Positions 33,495 to 45,094 of a stretch of DNA of 64,000 nt are shown piece by piece (the first letter of the stretch is position 1; every line of letters begins with the position of its first letter). Origin of the DNA: Gigaspora rosea (taxonomy: Eukaryota > Glomeromycota > Glomeromycetes > Diversisporales > Gigasporaceae); contig QKWP01001128.1 in assembly GCA_003550325.1 (NCBI GenBank), positions 1 through 64,000 on the forward strand, written 5' to 3'. A program made the position numbers and the translations under genes. Below the pieces are notes generated by a model that saw only the letters and a list, made by a program, of their open reading frames with translations, did not search any database and was not told the DNA's origin.

Positions 33495-34868
33495 CTTTTT
33501 CAAACAAAATGAGCTCGGTATCGTTATGCAGAATTGACTGTAAAGAGACATTTTATTTTATCATGTGATGATTTATCACGTTATCTACACTTTTTTCACA
33601 ATCGACCTTAAAACAGCTCTTCATTATTATTGTGCTTCAGAGCTTTAATTCAGGGGTACCGAACAATTAATCACAATTAAATTGTATTATACACATACTA
33701 TCAATTAAAATTCTCATTAAAAAAAAACATTGGATTCAATTAATGAAGCAATAATTGCAATTAGTTGCAATGGTTGCTTTCATTATGAACTTGGTTAAGA
33801 TATAAGTTTTGACATATAATTGAAATTGAAATTAATCGCAGTAACTGCTATTAACGTTAATGTTTTTGTTTCTTTTTTTTTTGTTTTTTTTGTTTTTTAC
33901 ACATTCATTGCATGTATTGAATACTATCTCTAAAATGCTTTTTATTTTTTATGTACATATTGTATACTGTTTGTTACGTCTTTTATTACATAGTAAAAAT
34001 TTCAATAAATTGAATAATTGTGGCTGCGCCACCAATTAATTAATTGAGTTCGAAAAATTGCAATTAATTGCCTTCACAATCAAGGCCTGCTGTAATTATG
34101 ATTTAGGCTACATTTTTTCCTGGAATTTTTGGGAATTGCTTACCTGTAATAAAACTCACAAGTAGGGCTCTATAGAAAATGTGTTATCTGATTTACAATG
34201 GAATTTGCAGAGTAGAGTACGCTAATAATTCTGAGCTTTTCTGAGTTAAATATGATTGTCTACTTAATAAATATTAAATTAACTTTATAATTTAAATAAA
34301 TTATAAAATAATACAGTTTATTACAGTATTAACAAAATTAATTAAAACATGTGACAGCTTATCGTGACTAATTTATAATGATGGATCAGTTTTTTGAAAA
34401 GCCCATGACTAGATTATAATGAACCAGTAATCTAATATCGATAAAAATCAGTAGAATTTTTTTTTTTCAACGATGTACAACAATAAAAGTTTTTTGTGTT
34501 TTCATTATTTAATCTACGCTTTATTACTACAAATCGATTTTATCCGCATTGTATTACCTCATATAATTTATTAAAACTTACGTACGTTGTGACGGTGTAA
34601 AGTCACGCCGATTTTCTTTTTCTATTATTATTCATCCCGATTGTCATCTATTTTTAGTCAAAATGTATATTTAGTAAGAGTTGACCCGGATTTTACTGCG
34701 GAAATTGGTAGTACGAATTCCTGGAATTCCTGGCATTCCCGGAGAATTCTTGGGTTCGAAGGATTCGAGGAATGAGGGGAATACGAGAATTCAAAGGATA
34801 GTTAGAATAGCTAGAATTCCTAGAATTCCGTTATATGTAAAAACAATTATATAAAGAAGGAGTTTTCC
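33495..34868. other. 3' flank of copy A, then intergenic
   Basis: 33652-34095 (shared by both copies) is rich in CAATTAATT/AATTAATTG inverted motifs, beginning CAGGGGTACCGAACAATTAA. It may be a MITE older than the duplication. A cluster of GAATTC palindromes lies at 34717-34825 (GAATTCCTGGAATTCCTGG and mirror-like copies). No gene. Confidence 0.5.
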
Positions 34869-35270
34869 TCCTGTAATAAGGATAACTCACTTGAGTTCGA
34901 AAACGAATAACTCAGTGAAGAGTTAACAACCCAGAGTTCAACGTTATAGAGTGATAACCTTCGAAATTAGAGTAGAAGGGTTATCATTAGTAATTCCCGA
35001 TAGATAATTAAATAAACTGTTATTATTATAAACTGACAACCCCCGATAGCCCAAATCCCGTGATCACGTGATATCATTAACGATCGACTCCACTTTCGCT
35101 ACAGCAAGACCCGAAGAACCTCGAGACCTGGACCAAATCTTCCACGCATCTTTCTGCCTGCCAATTCAAGTTTCAGGCGTCACATTGGTTGAGTTAGATG
35201 GTGGTGTTGCTAGTGGATTTTAACCATAGATCCGATTCCCACGACCTTCGCAACGTACACACATGTTTAT
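34869..35270. mobile_element. LTR-like repeat remnant 1
   Basis: Shares AACTCAGTGAAGAGTTAA (about 34909) and TCGAAATTAGAGTAGAAG with the remnant at 51530-51790, and TTTCTGCCTGCCAATTCAAG (about 35152) with 55949. Less AT-rich than its surroundings. The three copies suggest one dispersed LTR-type repeat; no internal gag or pol sequence is attached. Confidence 0.5.
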
Positions 35271-36216
35271 TAAATTTATAATCCCTTTAGAACCGAATGA
35301 TACAAGAGGGTTAACCTCTTGAGTCATTAAGTTATACATCTGATTCCACACTTTTTGCATGATGAATTAATTAAAAGCATTTTATCTTATACTTACCCAA
35401 CAGAATGTTTGTCACTACTAAAAATACTCCAACCCATTTTTTGGCAGTAAGTGCATATGTGAACGTAGGTTCAAGGTATAAACACTTGAAGCTACTGAAA
35501 TAAGTCTCATTATAAATACCAGTACGATCACATGAAATGTGTTGGTGCTATATTTTTTCCTGTTTTAGAAGGTATTATGGTTATCTCTTTTTTTCCATTT
35601 ATGGTATAGTTCAATTTGTTCTGTATTTAGGATTGACCTACTTAAGTCATTTTTAAATTTTGAAAAGACGTACATTATTTATCAATCAGTGAAAAATTAA
35701 AAAGATAAAATTATATGACCAAAGTGATAAAAATTATACGATCATTAATAATATTACTTATATCGTAAAGGTTCATTTGCATAAATAAAAAGTGACAAAA
35801 ATTTACATAAAATTTTTTATATAAAGAAATTAAAAAAAATAATAAAAACATAAATTTGCGTAAATTACGGTTATATTAAAAAAACTGCTTTTAAATTTAA
35901 ATAAAAAAAATCGCATAATCAATAAAAAGAATTTACTATGTAAAGATGTGAGTGCGTTCTATGTGGTAATGGAAAATTTTTAATCATGCGAATTTTTTAC
36001 TGTTGTGCTTTTTTTGACCTGGCACTCCTCTTTTCCTTGTAAAGTGTAATGTCGGTTTTCACTTGAATTAATACCCGAATTGACGATTTTAATAATTTCC
36101 AGGGCTAATGTACTTTTAAAACACTCTATTCATGAATGACGTCATCAACTACTGTTTGCAAGATAAAATAATACCACATACGAATCTTTTAACTGCATGT
36201 TAAAATTTTATTATCA
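35271..36216. other. Intergenic region with a dispersed-repeat fragment
   Basis: 35440-35590 (CCAGTACGATCACATGAAAT, then TTGGTGCTATATTTTTTCC) matches, inverted, the tail of the GC-rich repeat at 15005-15110. No gene. Confidence 0.5.
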
Positions 36217-36427
36217 TTATAGCGGATTGCAAAAAGGTGTAACCCGGTGATTTCGTGATGATGTTTCTGAGATTTTAATTCACTATTGATCATAATGTTC
36301 AATCAATAACGTTTATATTTTATCCGAAATCTTTAAATTCTTCAAGAATCAAAAATCCGCTAGAATCGGCAGATTTTATATGATATCATGATCTGCGGAG
36401 GTCACACCTTTTTGCTAACCGCCATAA
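36217..36427. mobile_element. MITE with ~29-bp terminal inverted repeats
   Basis: The left end TTATAGCGGATTGCAAAAAG (then GTGTAACCC) is mirrored at the right by GTCACACCTTTTTGCTAACC then GCCATAA. About 210 bp, non-coding. Confidence 0.75.
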
Positions 36428-36963
36428 TTCAGTAATTGAATTAAGAATTGACCTAAGATATTCCTAAATCGGTAAAAATTTAAGTTAATTCGAAATCAAC
36501 CGAAATAACGCAGATCAGTTCCAATTTAAAATGGGAAATCCCGATCAAAGTTTAAAACACAATTAATCATGCAGGTAGGAATTTGATTTATATGTAAGGC
36601 CACGCAAAGTTAATTTTTCGTTTTGCATAACATGGCGCTCCAAAATTCCAGTCGGCGGGTCGGGGGTTTTTTTTTTAATCTATTGTAAATTAATAAGCCC
36701 ATGTTCACATATAAGGCCACACAAAAAGTCAATTTTTTAGGTTTGCATAACATCGAATCAGAATATTCTTGATTTTTTTTTCTCGAATCTATCGGTTAAT
36801 TACGGAAAAATTAAGGTCACCATCGGGCGACGCCGGAGAAAAAAATTAAAATACGGTAGCAAAAACGTAATAATTGGCACAATTGGAATTTAAAAAAATA
36901 AATTTTTTGAAAAATTGGGTCGGTGTAGAGTTATCACCTCTATCCGGATTTATATATCCGGAT

Positions 36964-37405
36964 TAGGGTTCCAACATCCAATCCGGTTAACCGTCCAACC
37001 GATCAACCGAACTGAAAAAAACGTCAACCGGATCGCAATTTTGATAAACCGGTTTAAATATGCCAACCGGATTAATATAACACAAACGGGTCACCCGTTG
37101 AAAAACGGGTAATCCGATTTCTTTTATTATGTCGACCTGCAACAATATTTCTCATTACGGCGCGCTTGTCAAATTTAACTAATTTTTTGTCCTCAAATTT
37201 AAGTTTTGGGGACAAAATTATTTTTACAAATGCGCCGTAATTTATAGGTAATTGGGTATCCGGGCCACCCGATTAGCATTACCTGATTACAATCGGGTGA
37301 CCCGTTTTTAATCGGATAATCGGTTTTAGTTTCGGATAACCGGTTCCAATCGGTTTTCACCCGACGGGTCACGGTTGGAGATTTTCAATCCGGGTTGGAA
37401 CCCTA
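36964..37405. mobile_element. hAT-like element C, inserted in A
   Basis: Flanked by ATCCGGAT at 36956-36963 and 37406-37413. Termini are TAGGGTTCCAAC at both ends (inverted), with sub-terminal CCGGTTAACC/CGGTTGGAG repeats. 442 bp, non-coding. The flanking 8-mer is itself a palindrome that is common in A, so the duplication alone is weaker evidence than for A. Confidence 0.78.
37154..37242. mobile_element. Small hairpin inside element C
   Basis: ATTACGGCGCGCTTGTCAAA (then TTTAACTAATTTTTTGTCC) is mirrored by GGGGACAAAATTATTTTTAC then AAATGCGCCGTAAT. Looks like a further tiny foldback insertion. Flank duplication not resolved. Confidence 0.55.
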
Positions 37406-37503
37406 ATCCGGATATATACTATGTCATGTGATATAACGTGACATAGTGTTTTTATATCCGGATATAAATAAATCCGGATTTAAATTTAAATCCGGATATA
37501 TAT

Positions 37504-38646
37504 CAGAGATGGCACCGAAACCCTTTTTGGCGATTCCAAAAGTTTCGGGTTTCGGATTATAGCTTCCGAAACCTTATCCGAAACTCGAAACCTCAACCGA
37601 AACCCGAAACCTCAACCGAAACCCGAAACCTCAACCGAAACCCCGAAACTGCCAAAGCATCAATAATTTATTTGTTTATTCTCTCCAAAGTTGGCACCGA
37701 AACCCTTTTGTGCCAAATCCAAAAGTTTTGGGCTTCGGATTATAACTTCAGAAACCTTATCCGAAACTCGAAACCTTCCCGACACCCGAAACCTCATTCG
37801 AAACCCAAAACCTCACCTGAACGCCAAAAACTACCCAAACTTCCATATACGTTTATTGCGTTAATGTATTATATATCTCTTTCAAATGCACTGATGTATG
37901 CTATGTATCTCTTCAATATACATTAATCGCATTGATGTATGTTATATACCTCCTTAAAGAATACAATGAAATTCGAATATCCAGCGCCATTTGGGCTGGA
38001 ATGCACCCAACAATTTATTGCATGCGTGCAGTCCTTTTTGTTGTTATGATTCACAAGTATAACATGAAAGTTATAATTCAGGAGTTTATATTCTGATAAT
38101 CAAGGTTGATTTTGCAAGCATCAGTTTTTTTACTTTACTACGTAAAAACTGGTACAATATCAAGTAATAATAAATAATTAGTATGTCCATATCTAAGTTA
38201 CCACAAAAAATTAAATAAATTGTTGGTATCAAAAGTCATCAAATATTTATCGATTCATCATTGGCAATTTTTTCTATCGCCCTAGAATTTTGAAATCAAT
38301 TGTAATAACGGTATGATATTAAAAATAAAGTTGACCAGCTTAAAAAACCCCCGAACAAACCGAGGCAGTGAAAAAAACATAATTAAAAAAATGATCTATA
38401 TAATGTTATAATTTATTCAAAAATAATTTTACATTTTTAGTTCATTAAAAATAAATCAACTTATAATAAATTTTAAAGGCTTCAATATTATATTTGAGTT
38501 TCGGATTATAGGTTTGGGTTTCGGATTGTAGTTTCGGGGTTTCGGGTTTCGGGGTTTCGATTTTTTTTAAAAAATCCGAAACTAGTTTCGGATTAGAACC
38601 CTTCCGAAACTAGTTTTGGGTAGGTTTCGTTTCGACGCCATGTTTG
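37504..38646. mobile_element. hAT-like element B, inserted in A
   Basis: Left end CAGAGATGGCACCGAAACCC; reversed right end CAAACATGGCGTCGAAACGA. Flanks are ATATATAT (37496-37503) and ATATATAC (38647-38654), a 7-of-8 duplication. Sub-terminal regions are arrays of CCGAAACC (left) and GGTTTCGG (right), typical of hAT transposase-binding repeats (inference). The GAAACCCGAAACCTCAACC unit is repeated several times at 37580-37645. 1143 bp, no transposase. Confidence 0.8.
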
Positions 38647-38760
38647 ATATATACTATGATAAAACCGGATTAATCCGGATATAAAAAATATATCCGGATA
38701 GAGGTATTAACTCTAGGTCGGTGGGTTATGCAAAACGAAAAATTAACTTTGCATGGACTT

Positions 38761-39165
38761 AACCCCAAACGAACATATTATCGTTTTGAACTGTTCGTCG
38801 TCATAATTCTCCTGTCTTCGTGACCATTGACAAAAGGCCCAAATCGTGATTCATAAAATAAGAAGTAAAATAGATAGAGAATTGATATTTGATCCATTTA
38901 TTGTATTTATAAGAAATCATACATTGATTGAAGCATTAATTACCTCATAAATCGAACAATACTCAAACAGTACTCAAACCGTGACTGAATCTTATTGATC
39001 CCTGTGATTCCCTATTGATCGATCATTGATTCATGTGACTCTGCATTGATTTTCAATTCCTGACTGCCTCCAGCTGCCGTCGGGTCGGAACCTAAATTGG
39101 AAGGCCGATTAACGTCGTCATCTAGACTACCCATAACCTAGCAAGATCCAACTCATACAGGTGGA
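38761..39165. other. Intergenic region, nothing seen
   Basis: Contains a run of short ATTGATTC/TGATCC repeats near 38990-39050 (GATCCCTGTGATTCCCTATT). No gene. Confidence 0.45.
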
Positions 39166-40038
39166 TATAGGATAACTTTCTCGTAAATTGAAAATCGCGT
39201 CATAATTGGTCACTTTGCAGATCATGTGCCAACTGGCCAATCAAAATTTTATTATAAATGATATCAATATACTGATATAACGATAATAATGTTATTGTTG
39301 TATTATGTACTAACTAAAAATCTTGAATTCATATAATACACGACAATTCAATATTAAAAATAGATTAAAGCGATTTAATACGATTTATTTTAGACAGAAT
39401 TATGACATACATCCCAATCGCTATATAAAATTATATGAAAATTTTTCATCAAGCGTCAAACAATAGTTATAACTTCATGTAATACATAATAAACCTATCT
39501 TAAATATAAACCACGAATGAATGATGTAGAACCTATTTATTAAAAAAAAAAATAACTAAACAAGTTTTTTAGTACGTTCTGAAATAATACTAAAAACCTT
39601 AGATTTGGACTTATTAATGTAAGATCCCGAAAGATAAATTTATTTACCAAACACTTCTTTATATCTAAGTAAAGCATCAAGTGTTGTAATTTATTTTAAT
39701 CTAATATTATTAAAAAGTTATATATATTATCTTTAAGCACTTTTTTTAAACAAGTTAGCCGTACTTTTGTGAGTTAATTAAAAGCTTTAACGTATATATT
39801 TATTGTACATTACTATTTTCCTAGCTTACGAACCGTCTCTAAGTGAGGTATACCCAAGTAGGGTGAATCCCAGAGATACACAAGATACTTAAAGCTTTGT
39901 TCGTGAAGAGTCTTCAATAGTATTATAAATGACGGGTACATTTTTTTAAAAAAATTTACCATGATAAGGGGTAAAAGACTCTAAACTGTATAAATTCAAT
40001 TGTATAAAATTGACCAATCACGAGAAAGTTATCCTATA
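39166..40038. mobile_element. ~870-bp TIR element, TA-flanked
   Basis: The left end TATAGGATAACTTTCTCGT is mirrored by ACGAGAAAGTTATCCTATA. The inverted repeat is about 19-25 bp and continues into an AATTGGTCA motif on both sides. AT-rich, non-coding interior. Confidence 0.65.
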
Positions 40039-40439
40039 TTAATGCCATCGTATCAGTTGTTCAAGTATTTTTGATGCTTCAGCAGCGCTTTAATAGATCC
40101 GTATTCTCATATTATTTTAATTTTTTTGAGGTTTTTATAAAAAATTGATTTGGAATACTTGTTCGCTTTTTTAGTTCGTGCGGTTCACGTATTCCGTGAT
40201 CCCAAAAATATTGAATAATTTGAGCAGGTGTATATTTTTTTGAAGATGACATTTTTAATTGTGGTGAATTTATAAAATACCCCAAAATCTGAAAATTTTG
40301 ACTACCAATACGTAAATACTATTTTTGATTGAGATAATCAATGTTTCTCGGGCTAAAAGATGTGTCTTTATAGTAAATTTTTATTTGTCTAACAAGAGTT
40401 GAGAAAATGGCCAAAAAAATTTGGTGGTTCGATGTTGAT

Positions 40440-43400
40440 TTATTAATATATAATTTGGTAACCAAAATTTAATTTTGGGACTAAATACTAGGATTTGGTG
40501 ACAGAACTTTATTTCATAAATTCGCCGTGGTGATGTTATTATGTGGCGTTTTTCAAACAAATGAGACAATGCAAAAAAAAATAAGAATGTTTAATAGTTA
40601 CATTGATCCAAATTAAAAAAAAATGTATTGCCTTATTTGAATGATTCAATAACTCGTCACACGAAATACAAACTGTATAATTATAACTTAATTATTTTTA
40701 TAAAAATTGACCAATGAACTGATATGTTGCCAAACAAGAAATTTTAATTATGCTATAGCTGGATGATATCATAATAATTAAAAATTTTCTAGAAAATTTT
40801 CTTGATAGAAAATGACAAAAAAGGTGGTTTATACAAAACACACTTTATTCCGGTCACTAAAGTCCGCAATTTTCATTGAAAAAATGAAAATCACGTGTAT
40901 AAACATCACGTATAAAATGATCTACAAAATTTAGGTTTGGATCTTCGGATGATCGTAATAGCGCAAAATTTTACTGACAACTAGCACCGTTTTTTTAAGT
41001 ATATCAAGAAATTTTACCTATAAGAAGAGCTTTTTATGTATTATTTTGGTTTACATACTGTTTACATCGGATATAGATCATTTTCTTGACATAGGGGAAT
41101 TCACGGAGAATACGGAAAATTCATTAACGACGGAGATAATGTTTAATCCAAAATGGTTATTTCTATAGTGAAATGTATATGCACTGTAATTCTTACATCA
41201 ATGATACATTATTGTTGAGGCCTATTACTGATTAAGTCAGAATGCATATGGGAATGCGTGTATAAAGATTTTTGTTCTTTTTATAGATTGCATGCGTGCA
41301 TTAAGTTTTTTGTTCTTTTTTTAGAATGCGTGTGTACATAATCTTTTCTAAAGAAACTACCTTATCGGCTTTTCTTAAAAGCATTATTATAAAATTTTTA
41401 AATATATTGAATTTTAAATATTAATTGAATAATTGTCTCATTATGAGCAACCATATATTTTTATATAATTACTCATGAACTTGTAAAAAGTAATTATACC
41501 CCCATAACTCATCAATTCTTTCGTAAAAAAACTTTCTTGTTAACTAACATTCCAAATACCAAAACATTAAAATTCCATTGCTAAATAATAAATTCAAACA
41601 ATAAATACTTAATCTAATCGAGCATTAAACATAATGTCAAACTTTAAAAGAAATCATAAACAAACATATGTCAACTAATTTTAAAACCTCAGTTGGACTT
41701 GATGGCATAACGGTTGGTTTTTCAGCATATAACTATCAAGGTGATGATAAAGATGTTAAATTATTAAATGGAGAATTATCAATTAGTACAACTGGATTTG
41801 CAGCAAAATTAGATGTAGTAAATGTAGGAATTAATAGTGTTGGCTTAAAAGCAAATTTAGGATTTAATACAAGTACAGGTGTAGCAATTAGTAGTAGTAG
41901 TGTAAAAGCTAACATTGGAGGTTTCGGTGTTAAAGTTGGAAAAGAAATAGGTTTCAGCACATCTATTGGAGGTACATCAATTGATATTGGAACCTTGATT
42001 GACAGAAGTGCAGGTAGCAGAATTAGGGAAGCTCTGGCTAAAAATGGAATTAATAAAGAACCGGCATTACTTGCGATTGTATACTTGGCTAAAGCAAGTG
42101 GATTAAATAGTAAAGAAGGTGCACTGACCAATAACACCAAGCCTGAAAAAGAAATAAATATTAACATACCTATTGAAGATGAATTATCCAATGTTGAAGA
42201 CTCATCTAATACGATTACAGGAGTAGCATGTAGTAATGAAAGTTTGAAGGATAATATCACAAGCAACAATATGAAAGTTGAAAATGAAACAAGTATAAAC
42301 ACGTCTATTGCACGTAATATTAGAGACATTATTAATCCTATTACGGATGTATTAAATAGCAATAAAAATCTGGATACTAATATTATAAACTTGGTTAAAA
42401 CAAGAGTATTAAATAGCAAAGAAGGTGCACTGACCAATACTACAGACTTTAACACCAAGCCTGAAAAAGAAATAGATATTAACATATCTATTGAAGATGA
42501 ATTATCCAATGTTGAAGACTCATCTAATACGATTACAGGAGTAGCATGTAGTAATGAAAGTTTGAAGGATAATATCACAAGCAACGATATGAAAGTTGAA
42601 AATGAAACAAGTATCAACATGTCTATTGAAGATGAATCACGTAATATTAGAGACATTATTAATCCTATTATGGATATATTAAATAGCGATAAAAATCTGG
42701 ATACTAAAATTACAGATTTCGTTACTAAGGCTATGAAAGAAATAGATACCAACATGCACATTGCAGATGTACCATTTAACATTGAAGACTTGATTAATGC
42801 TTTTACAAGTGTAGCAAGTAGTAATGAAAGTATAATGACTAATGCTTTTACAAGTGTAGCAAGTATTAATGAAAGTATAATGACTAATACTTTTACAAGT
42901 GTAGCAAGTATTAATGAAAGTATAATGACTAATGCTTTTACAAGTGTAGCAAGTATTAATGAAAGTATAATGACTAATACTTTTACAAGTGTAGCAAGTA
43001 TTAATGAAAGTATAATGACTAATCTTAAAAGATTACAATGCTAAGGTCAACACGCATATTGACGATATATTATTTAATAATATTAGAAATATTTTATTTA
43101 TGAAATAATTGTTAACTCTTTCAAACAAAAAGAGCTCGATATCGTTATACAGAATTAACTGTAAAGAGACATTTGATTTTTATCATGTGATGATTTATCA
43201 CGTTATCTACACTTTTTTCACAATCGACCTTAGAACAGCTCTTTATCATTATTGTGCTTCAGAGCTTTAATTCAGGGGTACCGAACAATTAATTACAATT
43301 AAATTTGTATTATACACATACTATCAATTAAAATTCTCATTTAAAAAAAAACATTGAATTCAATTAATGAAGTAATAATTGCAATTAATTGCAATGGTTG

Positions 43401-43765
43401 CTTTCATTATGAACTTGGTTAAGATATAAGAAGTTTCAGACATGTATGATAATCGCACCCGAATACAGGGAGCTGCTATTAATGTTAATGTTTTTGCTTC
43501 TTTTTTTTTACACATTGCATGTATTGAATACTATCTCTATATGCTTTTTATTTTTTATGTACGCATTGTATATTGTTTGTTACGTCTTTTATTACATAGT
43601 AAAACTTTCAATAAAATGAATAATTGTGGCTGCGCCATCAATTAATTAATTAAGTTCGAAAATTTGCAATTAATTGCCTTCACAATCAATTATTCGGTAG
43701 GCCTACATTTTTTCATGGAATGTTTGGGAATTGCTTACCTATAATAAAACTCCCATTTAGGTTTT
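40440..43765. repeat. Segmental duplication, copy B
   Basis: Counterpart of 31216-34170 in the same orientation, about 9.2 kb away. The longer length comes mainly from a ~306-bp internal duplication and extra 45-bp repeats inside the gene. Confidence 0.9.
41668..43044 (+). CDS. Glycine-rich/repeat protein of unknown function, copy B
   Basis: 458 residues, paralogous to 32424-33494. The same Gly-rich N-terminal domain is present (SVGLDGITVGFSAYNYQGDD, VGLKANLGFNTSTGVAISS, VKANIGGFGVKVGKEIGFST). The central acidic region is duplicated in tandem: the ~102-residue block starting LNSKEGALTN occurs from about 42104 and again from about 42410. The C-terminus has five 15-residue FTSVASINESIMTN-type repeats against three in copy A. 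The protein then ends NLKRLQC because of one extra A (about 43025-43030); skipping it restores the copy A frame KDYNAKVNTHIDDILFNN. So copy B is C-terminally truncated by a frameshift. No TATA-like box lies at the copy A position. May be a decaying paralogue. Function unknown. Confidence 0.68.
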   Translation: MSTNFKTSVGLDGITVGFSAYNYQGDDKDVKLLNGELSISTTGFAAKLDVVNVGINSVGLKANLGFNTSTGVAISSSSVKANIGGFGVKVGKEIGFSTSIGGTSIDIGTLIDRSAGSRIREALAKNGINKEPALLAIVYLAKASGLNSKEGALTNNTKPEKEININIPIEDELSNVEDSSNTITGVACSNESLKDNITSNNMKVENETSINTSIARNIRDIINPITDVLNSNKNLDTNIINLVKTRVLNSKEGALTNTTDFNTKPEKEIDINISIEDELSNVEDSSNTITGVACSNESLKDNITSNDMKVENETSINMSIEDESRNIRDIINPIMDILNSDKNLDTKITDFVTKAMKEIDTNMHIADVPFNIEDLINAFTSVASSNESIMTNAFTSVASINESIMTNTFTSVASINESIMTNAFTSVASINESIMTNTFTSVASINESIMTNLKRLQC

Positions 43766-44563
43766 TATAAAAAATGTCTTAAATTGACAATATTGTGTTA
43801 ATGTAACATATATACTTCGCACAATCAATTATTTTGTTACACAAGATTATAAAAAATTAAAAAATTATTCATATAATAATTTCCTTTTTGAATAAAATTG
43901 GCAAAGTGGCTGTTCACGGGATATAATCCAACAAATCAAGAAACATAAATTTGTAAATAACCAAACACAAAATATAAATAGGCGTTAACTAATATCGGAA
44001 TGGTTGGAAAAGGTACACAAATAATTCTTGGCATAGCCCATGATTAGAGAATTTATTTTAGGTTAATGTTGAATTGTAACGCTAATCGAACTTGTCGTTA
44101 TATCGAAAATATTCTAAATTGAACAAATTTACAATATTGGCTAGGATGGTTTTAAAAAATCCTTAATTATATCATTTTATTTGGAAAAATTCAATGCTTT
44201 GTGCAATTCAATTATGTAAATACTTAATAAAAATATTGCCGTTGCCAATTTATTAATTACTTAACAAATGCCTTATTAAAATTTAACTATTTCCGCATGA
44301 CCGAAACATAACGTGCTACGTACGTACGTACTTACATGCGTACTTACATGCGTAGTAACAGGTAAAAAAAAATAATTTGTTTTCCAATGCCGGTTATCAT
44401 CTGCAATTAAGATTAGTATTCATAAATACATAATCTACGAAATTCATAAAGGTTCCCCAGCATATAAATTACAGCATGCACGTAATTAATATGTGAATTA
44501 AAAACAATAATCTATAACATGAAACATATACAAAATGTTAATCCATATAATATTGTTTTGTAA
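43766..44563. other. Intergenic region upstream of the lipase gene
   Basis: No gene. A run of TACGTACGTACGTACTTACATGCG lies near 44310-44350 (alternating purine-pyrimidine). Confidence 0.5.
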
Positions 44564-44577
44564 TATATATATAAATA
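44564..44577 (+). promoter_or_regulatory. Candidate TATA box of the lipase gene
   Basis: TATATATATAAATA, about 70-83 bases upstream of the start codon; a plausible core-promoter position. Confidence 0.5.
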
Positions 44578-44646
44578 TGTACAAAAGAATGGATACTTCA
44601 ATCTGAGAAAAAAATTTTTATTATACCTAAAAAACCTATCGTGAAT

Positions 44647-45027
44647 ATGAATTCCATTCATTTTACATTTTTATTCTTCATTAATATATTAACATTCGTT
44701 ACTTCTTCCCCGATTCACATTATAAGTGATCAAAGTAAATCGTTTAATCCACCAACTCCATCGTCTTCAAATGGAATTAGTATCCTTAGTAATGATGAAA
44801 TACCTGATCTCACTCGGTTTGTTACTTACTCAGCAGCTTCCTACTGTTCAAATTCTGCTGACTGGACTTGCGGAACCTACTGCGAACAAATTCCTGATAC
44901 CACGGTTATAAAAACTATTACAACAAAACCTGCCAAATGGGTAGAAAAATTCGGACGTAAATAAAAATTTAGGTTTTATAAATTATAAATTATATATACA
45001 TCAAGGTAATTAAATTGAATAACCCTT

Positions 45028-45094
<67 letters not shown>

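Larger units (their letters stand above)
31216..34170. repeat. Segmental duplication, copy A
   Basis: About 3 kb collinear with 40440-43765. Shared landmarks include GGACTAAATACTAGGATTTG (31246/40483), TATGTGGCGTTTT (31309/40540), GAATTCACGGAGAATACGG (31930/41098), the whole gene, and downstream TACCGAACAATTAAT (33657/43278) through GGAATTGCTTACCT (34131/43728). Copies differ by many substitutions and small indels, so the duplication is not recent. Confidence 0.9.
36926..38715. mobile_element. hAT-like element A (outer of the nested set)
   Basis: Perfect 8-bp target duplication GGTCGGTG at 36918-36925 and 38716-38723. Ends are TAGAGTTATCACCTCTATCC (left) and, reversed, TAGAGTTAATACCTCTATCC (right), followed by ATCCGGAT repeats. 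Removing the inner elements C and B leaves only about 189 bp, so A is a short hAT MITE with a central ATGTCACGTTATATCACATG-like palindrome. Confidence 0.9.
36596..38760. mobile_element. GGCCAYRCAAAGTTAA-family element, copy 3, split by hAT-like stack
   Basis: The left end AAGGCCACGCAAAGTTAATT (then TTTCGTTTTGCATAAC) and the right end (GTTATGCAAAACG..AAATTAACTTTGCATGG) are near-perfect inverted repeats of over 30 bp. They are now separated by the 1790-bp insertion at 36926-38715. Without the insertion and one 8-bp duplication the element is about 367 bp, the size of copies 1 and 2. Confidence 0.88.
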
